Assembly: GCF_025463825.1 (NCBI RefSeq)
Contig: NZ_JAODBG010000064.1
Span: 1-64,000, forward strand
Source of the DNA: Cryobacterium sp.
Lineage (GTDB): Bacteria > Actinomycetota > Actinomycetes > Actinomycetales > Microbacteriaceae
Length of the DNA stretch: 64,000 nucleotides
Direction of reading: 5' to 3'
A model generated the notes under the pieces. It was not told the origin of the DNA. It did no database searches and saw only the letters and a program-made list of their open reading frames with translations. Of this stretch, positions 43,450 to 51,481 are shown one piece after another (the first letter of the stretch is position 1; every line of letters begins with the position of its first letter). A program made the translations under genes and the position numbers.

Positions 43450-44116
43450 CGTAGGCGCCGGTGCACAGTGCGCCGGGTTCGGGCACGTCGTTGCTCTTCC
43501 AATACTCCTCGATGAACGCGGCCACGCGCTCGTCGTCGGCCGACTCGACCTGCAGCTGGGTGTTCCAGCCGCTCACGACGATGGGGGAGGGCAGGCCCTC
43601 GAAGGGCGACAGGATCAGGTAGGTGGAGGGCAGCACCGCCTTGAGGGTGGCGAGCTCGGCGTCGGAGATGGCCGGGTCATAGGTGACCCAGAGGGCGCCG
43701 TGCTCGAGGGAATGGACCGCGTTCTCGTTCGGCACCGCTTCCGTGTACACGCCGCAGTTGAGCCAGGTGGGGTTGTGCTCGCCGCCGGCCGGTGGCGTCT
43801 GCGGATACGTCACCGGTGTCTCGACGTGCAGGGAGGCGTTCTCGAACGTCTCCACGCCATCGATCGAGGTGCCGTCGCCGCCTGCGGAGTAACTCACGCT
43901 CTGCGGGGTGAGCACAATGGAGGTGACCAGGATGCCGACGACAGCGACTCCGGCCGTGATCCCCGCGATGAGGCCGATCCGCCGGTTGCGGGCGCTGCGC
44001 TTCTGCTCTCGGTGGTACTGCTCGAGCTTCTGGGCGCGCTGCTGGGCACGCTGTTGTTTCACACCGGGCTTGGCCGAGGACGATCCGGACGGACCGGTGG
44101 GCGGGGCAGGGGTCAA
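43430..44116 (-). CDS. DUF3105 family membrane protein
   Basis: The 228-residue protein has a Lys/Arg/Gln-rich cytoplasmic N-terminus (about 1-45), one membrane span (about 47-68) and an external DUF3105 domain with the recognisable blocks YPQTPPAGGEHNPTWLNCGVY, NAVHSLEHGALWVTYDP and GALCTGAY. The conserved His and Cys could bind metal. The start is TTG at 44116, supported by GAGG at suitable distance; no ATG or GTG fits. It is co-transcribed with the DUF305 gene and divergent from the cysteine leader. Function unknown. Confidence 0.85.
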   Translation of the reverse strand: MTPAPPTGPSGSSSAKPGVKQQRAQQRAQKLEQYHREQKRSARNRRIGLIAGITAGVAVVGILVTSIVLTPQSVSYSAGGDGTSIDGVETFENASLHVETPVTYPQTPPAGGEHNPTWLNCGVYTEAVPNENAVHSLEHGALWVTYDPAISDAELATLKAVLPSTYLILSPFEGLPSPIVVSGWNTQLQVESADDERVAAFIEEYWKSNDVPEPGALCTGAYDAPGKV

Positions 44117-44236
44117 CGAGGGCCTCTTTCAGTTGCTGTTCTCTTATTCGAACGTATGGAGATGAATGGACTCTTCCCCGCAACCCGGTTTCACAGTTGG
44201 TTCACAGGCTCTGGCCCCGTTCCCCGACCGCGGACT

Positions 44237-44242
44237 AGAGTG
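44237..44242 (+). promoter_or_regulatory. -10 box positioned for a leaderless leader-peptide transcript
   Basis: TAGAGT ends exactly six bases before the GTG of the Cys-rich leader peptide, so transcription would begin on the start codon. No matching -35 box is evident. The same -10 + N6 + start layout recurs at other genes in this window. Confidence 0.5.
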
Positions 44243-44248
44243 AGGGTG

Positions 44249-44290
44249 TGATCATCCTGACGCCGTGTCCCTGTTGCTGCTTTCACTAGC
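44249..44290 (+). CDS. polycysteine leader peptide (putative cysteine-responsive attenuator)
   Basis: The 13-codon frame reads MIILTPCPCCCFH with GTG start and TAG stop; four of five consecutive residues from position 7 are Cys. It ends about 100 bp before the cystathionine beta-synthase gene. Leaderless short frames rich in Cys codons, sited ahead of sulphur-assimilation genes, are known in mycobacteria as cysteine-responsive attenuators: ribosomes stall when Cys-tRNA is scarce and expose the downstream ribosome site. Here CCTTC at 44305-44309 could pair with the GAAGG ribosome site of the next gene (44381-44385), giving a possible switch. The pairing is a proposal, not a computed fold. Confidence 0.75.
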
Positions 44291-44391
44291 CGACTCGCAC
44301 ACGCCTTCCTTTTCGGTTCCAGGACCGTCCACCCCACACAGCGGCACCACTCGCCCCGGGCCGCAGCACGTCTCCCAGACGAAGGATCATC

Positions 44392-45756
44392 ATGAAAATC
44401 GCTGACACCATCCTCGACCTCATCGGCAACACGCCCCTGGTCAAGCTGCACAAGGTCACCGACGGCCTCTCCGCCACCGTCTTGGTCAAGCTCGAGTACC
44501 TCAACCCGGGCGGCTCGGCCAAGGACCGCATCGCGGTCAACATCATCGATGCCGCCGAGCGTGAGGGGCAGTTGTTGCCTGGCGGCACCATCGTCGAACC
44601 CACGTCGGGAAACACCGGAGTCGGCCTGGCCCTCGTGGCTCAGCAGCGGGGCTACAGGTGCGTGTTCGTGCTGCCGGACAAGGTGGGCGAAGACAAGCGC
44701 AACGTGCTCACCGCCTACGGCGCCGAGATCGTCGTGACGCCGACCTCCGTGGCGCCGGACGACCCGGAGTCCTACTACAGCGTCTCGGACCGGCTGGCCC
44801 GCGAGATTCCCGGCGCGTTCAAGCCCAACCAGTACGCCAACATCAACGGGCCGCTCAGCCACTACGAGACCACCGGCCCGGAAATCTGGCGCGACACCGA
44901 CGGCACCGTCACCCATTTCGTCGCCGGCGTCGGCACCGGCGGCACCATCACCGGCACCGGCCGCTACCTGCGCGAGGTGTCGAACGACGCCGTGCGCATC
45001 ATCGGCGCGGACCCCGAAGGATCGGTGTACTCGGGCGGTACCGGCCGCCCATACCTCGTCGAGGGGGTCGGCGAGGACTTCTGGCCGACCGCCTACGACC
45101 CGGCCGTGCCGCACGAGATCATCGCCGTCTCCGACGCGGACTCCTTTGCCATGACCCGCCGCCTCGCACTCGAAGAGGGAATCCTCGTGGGCGGCTCCAG
45201 CGGAATGGCCGTCGTCGCGGCCCTCCGGGCCGCGAAGGACCTGCCAGCCGACGCCGTCGTGGTGGTGCTGCTGCCCGACGGCGGCCGCGGTTATCTGGGC
45301 AAGATCTTCAACGACGGCTGGATGCGAAGCTACGGGTTCTCCAACGCTCCCGCCGGCCACACAGTCGCCGACCTGCTGCAGTCGAAGACCGGGGCACTCC
45401 CGGCGTTCGTCTACGTGCACCCCAATGACACCGTGCGCGACGCGATCGAGACGATGACGGCAGCCAGTGTGTCGCAGCTGTTGGTGCTCGCGGCCAAGCC
45501 GCCCGTCGTGATGGGCGAGGTGCTCGGCGCGCTCGACGAGCGCAGCCTGATGGGCCGGGTGTTCTCCGGCGAGACCAAGCTCACCGACAAGGTCGGCTCC
45601 ATCATCGGCCACGCGCTGGCGTTGATCGGCGTGAACGAGCCGGTCGGCTCCGCCCGCGCCGCGTTCGCAGATCACGACGCCCTGCTCGTCACCGACGGTG
45701 GCAAGCCGCTCGGTGTGATCACCCGCCACGACCTCCTCACCTACCTGAGCGTTTAG
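44392..45756 (+). CDS. cystathionine beta-synthase
   Basis: The 454-residue protein has an N-terminal PLP fold type II domain with the cofactor Lys44 in NPGGSAKDRIAVN, the phosphate loop GVGTGGTITGTG and the substrate loop TSGNTGVGLALV. It ends in a tandem CBS-domain module (about residues 335-454) that distinguishes it from plain cysteine synthases. It joins homocysteine and serine (or a serine ester) to form cystathionine. GAAGGA lies upstream. The cystathionine gamma-synthase/lyase gene follows, making a transsulfuration pair, and the Cys-rich leader upstream suggests control by cysteine supply. It could also act as an O-acetylserine sulfhydrylase. Confidence 0.93.
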   Translation: MKIADTILDLIGNTPLVKLHKVTDGLSATVLVKLEYLNPGGSAKDRIAVNIIDAAEREGQLLPGGTIVEPTSGNTGVGLALVAQQRGYRCVFVLPDKVGEDKRNVLTAYGAEIVVTPTSVAPDDPESYYSVSDRLAREIPGAFKPNQYANINGPLSHYETTGPEIWRDTDGTVTHFVAGVGTGGTITGTGRYLREVSNDAVRIIGADPEGSVYSGGTGRPYLVEGVGEDFWPTAYDPAVPHEIIAVSDADSFAMTRRLALEEGILVGGSSGMAVVAALRAAKDLPADAVVVVLLPDGGRGYLGKIFNDGWMRSYGFSNAPAGHTVADLLQSKTGALPAFVYVHPNDTVRDAIETMTAASVSQLLVLAAKPPVVMGEVLGALDERSLMGRVFSGETKLTDKVGSIIGHALALIGVNEPVGSARAAFADHDALLVTDGGKPLGVITRHDLLTYLSV

Positions 45757-45791
45757 CCCTGCCCGCCGGCCCGCGCGGCCGCCCCGCAGGG
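45757..45791 (+). other. intercistronic hairpin between the two transsulfuration genes
   Basis: CCCTGC pairs with GCAGGG, and CGGCC with GGCCG inside it, giving an imperfect GC hairpin directly after the cystathionine beta-synthase stop. No T-tract, so co-transcription with the next gene remains likely. Confidence 0.4.
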
Positions 45792-45826
45792 TCCCCCGCA
45801 CGACTTCTTCCGAAAGAGACCGCATC

Positions 45827-46987
45827 ATGAGCACGACCGAGAACCAGAAGTTCAGCACCATCGCCATCCACGCCGGCCAGGAGTTCGACCCGACCACCGG
45901 CGCGGTCATCCCGCCGATCTACCAGACCTCCACCTACGTGCAGGACGGCATCGGCAACCTCCGCGGCGGCTACGAGTACAGCCGCGGCGGCAACCCCACC
46001 CGCACGTCTCTGGAGACCATGCTCGCCGCGCTCGAGGGCGGCAAGCACGGTCTGTCGTTCGCCAGCGGCCTCGCCGCCGAAGACAGCCTGCTGCGCGCGA
46101 TCCTGGTGCCCGGCGACCACGTGGTGCTCGGCAACGACGTCTACGGCGGCACCCACCGGCTGATCAACCGGGTGCACGGCGCCTGGGGCGTGCGCAACAC
46201 CACCGTGGAGATGAGCGATCTCGCCGCCGTCGAAGCGGCGATCCTGCCAGGGGAAACGAAGATCCTCTGGGTGGAGACGCCCAGCAACCCGTTGATGAAG
46301 ATCAGCGACATCGCGGGTCTGGTCGAGATCGGCCACCGGCACGGGGTGATCGTGGTCGTGGACAACACCTTCGCGTCGCCCGCCCTGCAGCAGCCCCTCT
46401 CCCTCGGCGCCGACGTCATCGTGCACTCGACCACCAAATACCTCGGCGGCCACTCCGACGTCATCGGCGGCGGACTGGTCATCAACGACGACGAGCTCGC
46501 CGAGAAGACCGCATTCATCCAGTTCGCAGCCGGACCGGTCTCCGCGCCGTTGGACGCCTGGCTGACCGTGCGCGGCATCAAGACCCTCGCCGTGCGCATG
46601 GAACGGCACAGCAGCAACGCCCTCACCATCGCCCGGTTCCTCGACTCCCACCCGGCTATCGAGACCGTCTACTACCCCGGTCTGGAAAGCCACCCGGGCC
46701 ACGAATTGGCCAAGGCGCAGATGAGCGCCTTCGGCGGGATGCTGTCGGTCGCGTTCTCGGGCGGAGAGACCGCCGCCCGCCGGTTCGCCGAGTCGATGCA
46801 CCTCTTCCAGCTGGCGGAATCGCTCGGCGGTGTCGAATCCCTGGTGAACTACCCGTCCGAGATGACGCACGCTTCGGTGCGCGGCACCGAACTGGAGGTC
46901 GCCACGAACATCGTGCGGCTGTCGGTGGGCATCGAAGACATCGACGACCTGCTCGCCGACCTCGATCAGGCCCTGCCCACCAGCTGA
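45827..46987 (+). CDS. metB: cystathionine gamma-synthase / gamma-lyase
   Basis: The 386-residue Cys/Met-metabolism PLP enzyme carries the cofactor Lys204 in STTKYLGGHSD, the block YEYSRGGNPTRTSLE and the C-terminal RLSVGIEDIDDLLADLDQAL. GAAAGAG precedes the start. It pairs with cystathionine beta-synthase 70 bp upstream. With a beta-synthase neighbour, the gamma-lyase direction (cystathionine to cysteine) is as likely as the gamma-synthase direction used in methionine synthesis; sequence alone does not decide. The product set explains control by a cysteine-sensing leader. Confidence 0.92.
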   Translation: MSTTENQKFSTIAIHAGQEFDPTTGAVIPPIYQTSTYVQDGIGNLRGGYEYSRGGNPTRTSLETMLAALEGGKHGLSFASGLAAEDSLLRAILVPGDHVVLGNDVYGGTHRLINRVHGAWGVRNTTVEMSDLAAVEAAILPGETKILWVETPSNPLMKISDIAGLVEIGHRHGVIVVVDNTFASPALQQPLSLGADVIVHSTTKYLGGHSDVIGGGLVINDDELAEKTAFIQFAAGPVSAPLDAWLTVRGIKTLAVRMERHSSNALTIARFLDSHPAIETVYYPGLESHPGHELAKAQMSAFGGMLSVAFSGGETAARRFAESMHLFQLAESLGGVESLVNYPSEMTHASVRGTELEVATNIVRLSVGIEDIDDLLADLDQALPTS

Positions 46988-46997
46988 CCCGTGAGAT

Positions 46998-47030
46998 GGC
47001 AGTAATGCGACAGACAATGTCGTTTCTGCC
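46998..47030 (+). terminator. imperfect hairpin after the transsulfuration operon
   Basis: GGCAG and CTGCC bracket an inner CGACA / TGTCG pair, forming a bulged stem 11 bp after the stop codon. No strong T-tract. It probably closes the operon before the cyclase-family gene. Confidence 0.4.
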
Positions 47031-47101
47031 ACCCCGCCGGGTTCTCGGTACGGGCACGATGAGAGTGTCCCCAGCCGTCCGCTGCCGAAAAGAGAACCCG
47101 C

Positions 47102-47770
47102 ATGCTCGCTCCCACCTCCCGCCTGGTCGAACTCAGCCACGAGATCAGTGCGGGACTGGTGACCTACCCCGGCCTGCCCGCCCCGGTGATCACCCCGCAC
47201 CTCAGCCGGGCGGAGTCTCGCAGCCACTACGCGGCCGGCACCGAATTCGCGCTGGACACCATCACGATGATCGGCAACACCGGAACCTACCTCGACAGCC
47301 CGTTCCACCGCTACCAGGGCGGCGCCGACCTGGCGGCGTTACCGCTGGAAATCCTCGTGGACCTTCCCGCCCGCCTCTTCCACCAGTCGTTCGAGCGGGG
47401 GATCGGTGCCGAGGCGTTCACCGGCCAGGATCTCGCCGGCACGGCGGTGCTGCTGCACACCGGCTGGGACCGGCATTTCGGCACCTCCGCCTATGTCGCG
47501 GGCGCGCCGTTCCTCACCGAGGCCGGCGCCCAGGTGCTGGTGGCCGCGGGGGTGACGCTGGTGGGCATCGACTCGCTCAACATCGACGACACGGAGTCCG
47601 GCGGTACGCGGCCGGCCCATTCGATCCTGCTGGCCGCCGGCATCCCGGTGGTCGAGCACCTCACCGGGCTGGGCGGGCTTCCCGACCGCGGAGCCTCCTT
47701 CAGCGCGGTGCCGCCGCGCGTGCGCGACTTCGGCACTTTCCCGGTGCGCGCCTACGCCCGGCTGCCCTGA
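47102..47770 (+). CDS. cyclase family protein (kynurenine-formamidase-like fold)
   Basis: This is a 222-residue protein of the metal-dependent cyclase / KynB-like hydrolase family. The fold is recognisable from LVELSHEISAGLVTYPG through GIDSLNIDD. The metal signature, normally HxGTHxDxPxH, reads NTGTYLDSPFH here: two of the His ligands are replaced by Asn and Tyr, while the Asp and last His remain. The enzyme may bind metal differently or be inactive as a formamidase. AGAGAA precedes the ATG. It stands alone, facing the GH42 gene across a palindromic repeat. Role unknown. Confidence 0.8.
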   Translation: MLAPTSRLVELSHEISAGLVTYPGLPAPVITPHLSRAESRSHYAAGTEFALDTITMIGNTGTYLDSPFHRYQGGADLAALPLEILVDLPARLFHQSFERGIGAEAFTGQDLAGTAVLLHTGWDRHFGTSAYVAGAPFLTEAGAQVLVAAGVTLVGIDSLNIDDTESGGTRPAHSILLAAGIPVVEHLTGLGGLPDRGASFSAVPPRVRDFGTFPVRAYARLP

Positions 47771-47794
47771 CGCCCGGCCCGCCGGCCCGGCCCG

Positions 47795-47864
47795 CCAACT
47801 GTCGCCCGTGCGGACAAGTGCACCCGGTGTGCCGGGACCAGTTGTCCGCACGGGATCCAGTTGG
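47795..47864. repeat. palindromic intergenic repeat, copy B
   Basis: The 70-bp hairpin has outer arms CCAACTG / CAGTTGG, inner arms CCCGTGCGGACAA / TTGTCCGCACGGG (13 bp, perfect) and a central CCCGG-TGTG-CCGGG. The inner GCGGACAA / TTGTCCGC and the centre match copy A at 8.1 kb, while the outer arms differ but stay self-complementary. Like copy A it separates two convergent genes. Confidence 0.75.
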
Positions 47865-47869
47865 TCGCG

Positions 47870-49900
47870 TCAGCGGGCGGAGTGCACGACCCGGGTGAGA
47901 CCGGCGGGCACGAGCACGGTGCCGTCGACAGCGGTGTTCGTGAGCAACTCGGTGCCGGTGGCGGACATGGCCTGCTCGGCATCCGTGTGGTTGATCAAGA
48001 AGAGGAAGTCGTCGGTATCGGTGGAGCGGGTGATGGCCTCCACCCCGGTCACGCCGCGGGCCGCGTCGATGCCGGCCGTGTTGAGCACGTCCAGGAGCAG
48101 GGAGTCCAGGTCGTCGCCGTCGAGCTTGGTGGAGACGTACCAGGCCGTGCCGGCGCCGAAGGAATTGCGGGTGATGGCCGGCCCGTTCACTGCGGGGCCG
48201 TCGACGTACCTGGCCAGGACCTCGGCTGTCGACACCTCGATGTCGTCGGTCCAGGCGGTACCGGTGCGGGAGTCGCTGAGGGTGACCGTCTCGGCCTCGT
48301 GCAGGGGTAGGAACTCGGGGATGGTGAGGCCAAGGACCTCACGCAGGGCGCCGGGCGCCGCACCGGGGTAGACGGTATCGTTCAGGTCGACGATGCCGGA
48401 GAAGTAGGAGACCAACAGATGGCCGCCGTCCCGCACGAACCCGGTGAGGTTCTCCGATGCGGCCGGCCCGGCGAGATACAGGCTGGGCGCGATGACCAGC
48501 TCGTACCCGCTGAGCTCACTGGTGGGGTGCACGAAGTCCACCGTCACGTTGCGATTCCAGAGCACCGTGTAAAAGGCCTCGATGCGTTCCCGGTGACCAA
48601 GCTCCGCGCTCGGACGCCACTCGAAGTCCTGCGCCCAGAACGATTCGGTGTCCCAGACCAGCGCCACGCAGGCCGTGACCCGAGAGGAACGCACGGGCGC
48701 AAGTGATCCGAGGGACTGGCCGAGCGCGACGACCTCGCGCCAGATGCGCGTCTCGGCGCCGGCGTGGGGCAGCATCGCCGAGTGGAACTTCTCCACCCCG
48801 AACCGCGAGGCGCGGAACTGGAAGAACAGGATTCCGTCAGCGCCCCTGGCGAGGTGGGAGAGCGAGTTGCGGGCCAGTTCGCCGGGGCGCTTGGCGATGT
48901 TGCGCGGCTGCCAGTTGACCGCACCGGTGGAGTGCTCCATCAGGATCCACGGCGCCCCGCCGGCCAGCGACCGGGTGAGGTCGGCATCCAGTGCCAGGAG
49001 CACGTGGTTGTCGGCGCGTTCGGCCACGAGATAGTGGTCGTTGGCGACGACGTCCACCTCCTGGCTCCAGCGCCAGTAGTCGGCTGAGAGGCAGTTGGTG
49101 GCCATAAAGTTCGTGGTGACGGGGATGTCCGGGGTGAAGCGCCGGATGACGTCGCGCTCGTTGATATAGCACTCCAGCAGCGCGTCGGAGGTGAACCGGT
49201 GGAAATCCAGGCGCTGCGCCTGGTTGGTCACCGAGGCCGACTGGCGGGGCGCGTCGATCTCGTCCCATTCGCCGTAAACCTGGCCCCAGAAGGTCGTGCC
49301 CCACTTCTCGTTGAGGGTGTCGAGGGTGCCATAGCGGTTCTGCAGCCAGACCCGGAACGCGGCGACGGAGTCGTCGTCGTAGGAGTCGCTGATCGGTGCG
49401 CCGTATTCGTTGTGCACGTGCCACAGCACCAGCGCGGGGTGGTTGGCGTACCGGCGGGCGAGTTGCTCGGTGATCGCGGCGGCGGCGCGGCGGTAGTCGG
49501 GGCTCGATGGGCTGACCATGCCGCGGGAGCCGTTGCCCAGGGTGATTCCGTCCCGGGTGACGGGGCGGGAATCCGGGTACTTCTTCCAGAACCAGGCCGG
49601 CGGGGCGGCGGTGGGGGTCGCAAGGTCGACGTCGATGCCGGCCTTGTGCAGCAGGTCGATGATGTCGTCCAGTTGACGGAAGTCGTATTCGCCCTCGCGC
49701 GGTTCCAGGAGGCCCCAGGCGAAGATGGCGACACTGACCAGGTTGATCCCGGCCTGTTTCATCAGCTCGATGTCTTCGACCCAGGTGGCACGCGGCCACT
49801 GTTCGGGGTTGTAGTCGCCGCCGTAGCGGATTCCGGTGGTTCCGTGCAGCAGCCGCTGCATCGCGGGGGAATCGGCGGGAAGTGGGGTCTGGATCGGCAT
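47870..49900 (-). CDS. beta-galactosidase, glycoside hydrolase family 42
   Basis: The 676-residue GH42 enzyme opens with GIRYGGDYNPEQWP, the family start. Catalytic acid Glu165 is in LWHVHNEYGAP and nucleophile Glu322 in ILMEHSTGAVNW; a trimerisation domain (about 390-610) and a short C-terminal beta domain follow. It has no signal peptide and is cytoplasmic, splitting imported beta-galactosides. GGAG precedes the ATG. It is divergent from a binding-protein importer and close to a LacI gene, forming one galactoside-use module. Its promoter lies within an 11-bp inverted repeat. Confidence 0.96.
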   Translation of the reverse strand: MPIQTPLPADSPAMQRLLHGTTGIRYGGDYNPEQWPRATWVEDIELMKQAGINLVSVAIFAWGLLEPREGEYDFRQLDDIIDLLHKAGIDVDLATPTAAPPAWFWKKYPDSRPVTRDGITLGNGSRGMVSPSSPDYRRAAAAITEQLARRYANHPALVLWHVHNEYGAPISDSYDDDSVAAFRVWLQNRYGTLDTLNEKWGTTFWGQVYGEWDEIDAPRQSASVTNQAQRLDFHRFTSDALLECYINERDVIRRFTPDIPVTTNFMATNCLSADYWRWSQEVDVVANDHYLVAERADNHVLLALDADLTRSLAGGAPWILMEHSTGAVNWQPRNIAKRPGELARNSLSHLARGADGILFFQFRASRFGVEKFHSAMLPHAGAETRIWREVVALGQSLGSLAPVRSSRVTACVALVWDTESFWAQDFEWRPSAELGHRERIEAFYTVLWNRNVTVDFVHPTSELSGYELVIAPSLYLAGPAASENLTGFVRDGGHLLVSYFSGIVDLNDTVYPGAAPGALREVLGLTIPEFLPLHEAETVTLSDSRTGTAWTDDIEVSTAEVLARYVDGPAVNGPAITRNSFGAGTAWYVSTKLDGDDLDSLLLDVLNTAGIDAARGVTGVEAITRSTDTDDFLFLINHTDAEQAMSATGTELLTNTAVDGTVLVPAGLTRVVHSAR

Positions 49901-49914
49901 TGGTCAAAGGCTCC

Positions 49915-50023
49915 TTTTACTGTGTGCGCTCCCAGTTCTAACACAGTAAAACCACACTCGCCAGACGAATGTCCCATGTTGACAAAGCAATTGATGTATG
50001 GATTACTAGTACCGCTCCCAGTT
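49915..50023. promoter_or_regulatory. divergent control region of the beta-galactoside module
   Basis: TTTTACTGTGT (49915-49925) and ACACAGTAAAA (49941-49951) form a perfect 11-bp inverted repeat just before the galactosidase gene. CGCTCCCAGTT occurs inside it (49927-49937) and again at 50013-50023. On the plus strand TTGACA (49979-49984), 17 bp from ATTACT (50002-50007), would start transcription right at the second copy. CGCTCCCA equals one half of the TGGGAGCGCTCCCA operator known for the actinobacterial LacI protein CebR, so the LacI regulator at the end of the module is the likely binder. Confidence 0.55.
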
Positions 50024-50095
50024 GCCGATGCGAATACCGCGACGAGACTGCCGGGGACGCCACTCACAGCACCAGCATTCATCAAGGAGGACGAG

Positions 50096-51397
50096 ATGCG
50101 CACGTCGATTCGAGTCGGGGCACTGGCCATGGCCACTGCCGCCACCCTGCTCATGTCAGGTTGTTCGGCAACTGCGGGCGGAGGTGACGACGGACCGGTG
50201 AAGCTGAACTACTGGGCGTGGGCGCCGAACCTCGAAAAGGTCGTCGACATCTGGAACGAAAAAAACCCCGACATCCAGGTGACGGTACAAAAGCAGGATG
50301 GTGGCGACCCCGCCATCACGAAGCTTCTCACTGCCATCAAGGCCGGCAGCGGTGCCCCCGACCTGATCCAGGCCGAGTACCAGAAGATCCCCACCCTGGT
50401 GTCCTCCGACGCTCTCGCCGACCTGTCCGAGTACGGCGCCGATGACATCGAGGATTCGTTCGCTGCCGGTGTCTGGGATTCCGTCACCCTCGGCTCCGAC
50501 GCGATTTACGCCATCCCGCAGGACAGCGGCCCCATGATGTTCTACTACCGTGCCGACATCTTCGAGGAGCTCGGCCTCGCCGTGCCCACCACCTGGGACG
50601 AGTACGCCGAGGTCGCCCGTGCGGTGCACGCCGCCGACCCGGCCAAGTATCTCGGCACGTTCTCCTCGAACGACGCCGGCTGGTTCACCGGCATGGCGCA
50701 GCAGGCCGGTGCCTCCTGGTGGGGCATCGACGGCGAGGCCTGGAGCGTCGACATCGCCCAGACCCCCACCGAGACCGTCGCGGGCTACTGGGGCGGACTG
50801 GTTGAAGAGGGCGTCATCGACAACAAGCCGATGTACACCCCGGAGTGGAACGCCGGACTCAACAACGGCGAGCAGGTCGGCTGGTTGAGTGCCGTCTGGG
50901 CTCCCGGCGTACTCGGCGGCAACGCCGCCGACACCACGGGCCTCTGGAAGGCCGCGCCCATGCCCCAGTGGGACGTCGACGCTCCCGCAACCGGCAACTG
51001 GGGTGGCTCGTCCACCGCCGTCACCACTCAGTCCAAGCACCAGGAGGCCGCCACCGAGTTCGCCACCTGGCTGAACACGGACGAGGAAGCCGTACAGGCC
51101 TTGGTCACCACCTCGGGCATCTACCCCGCCGACGCCGCACAGGCCAAGGCTGTCCTCACCGCTCCGCCGGAGTTCTTCAGCAACCAGCCGGAGTTCTACG
51201 ACATCGCCGCCGACGTGGCCGCAACGGTGAGCCCGTTCACCTATGGCCCGAACGTGAACGTCGCCTACAGCGCCTACAACGACGAGTTCGCCAAGGCCGC
51301 AGAGGCCAAGACGCAGAGCGCGTTCCTGGCTGCCGTCGAAGCCATGCAGGAGATCACCACCGCCGACATGAAGAAGAGCGGATTCACCGTCAAGTAG
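50096..51397 (+). CDS. sugar ABC transporter substrate-binding lipoprotein (beta-galactoside module)
   Basis: The 433-residue family 1 binding protein has signal peptide MRTSIRVGALAMATAATL and lipobox LMSGC (Cys23). Mature blocks VKLNYWAWAPNLEKVVDIWNE, GSGAPDLIQAEYQKIPTLV and FWPLAVWAPG-like WLSAVWAPGVLGGN match oligosaccharide-binding proteins. AAGGAGG precedes the ATG. It is first in the operon of two permeases and a LacI repressor and divergent from the GH42 gene. The cargo is thus likely a beta-galactoside or galacto-oligosaccharide (inference from context). A perfect 12-bp hairpin separates it from the permeases. Confidence 0.94.
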   Translation: MRTSIRVGALAMATAATLLMSGCSATAGGGDDGPVKLNYWAWAPNLEKVVDIWNEKNPDIQVTVQKQDGGDPAITKLLTAIKAGSGAPDLIQAEYQKIPTLVSSDALADLSEYGADDIEDSFAAGVWDSVTLGSDAIYAIPQDSGPMMFYYRADIFEELGLAVPTTWDEYAEVARAVHAADPAKYLGTFSSNDAGWFTGMAQQAGASWWGIDGEAWSVDIAQTPTETVAGYWGGLVEEGVIDNKPMYTPEWNAGLNNGEQVGWLSAVWAPGVLGGNAADTTGLWKAAPMPQWDVDAPATGNWGGSSTAVTTQSKHQEAATEFATWLNTDEEAVQALVTTSGIYPADAAQAKAVLTAPPEFFSNQPEFYDIAADVAATVSPFTYGPNVNVAYSAYNDEFAKAAEAKTQSAFLAAVEAMQEITTADMKKSGFTVK

Positions 51398-51404
51398 CAC
51401 CAAC

Positions 51405-51432
51405 GGGGCGTCGGCCTGCTGGCCGACGCCCC
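51405..51432 (+). terminator. intercistronic hairpin after the binding-protein gene
   Basis: GGGGCGTCGGCC pairs perfectly with GGCCGACGCCCC around TGCT, 8 bp after the stop. No T-tract; likely attenuates or stabilises rather than fully terminates, since the permease genes follow on the same strand. Confidence 0.7.
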
Positions 51433-51481
51433 CGAGCGGTCCAATTCCCCCCACCACACTCGCGTCGATTGAGGACAACCC

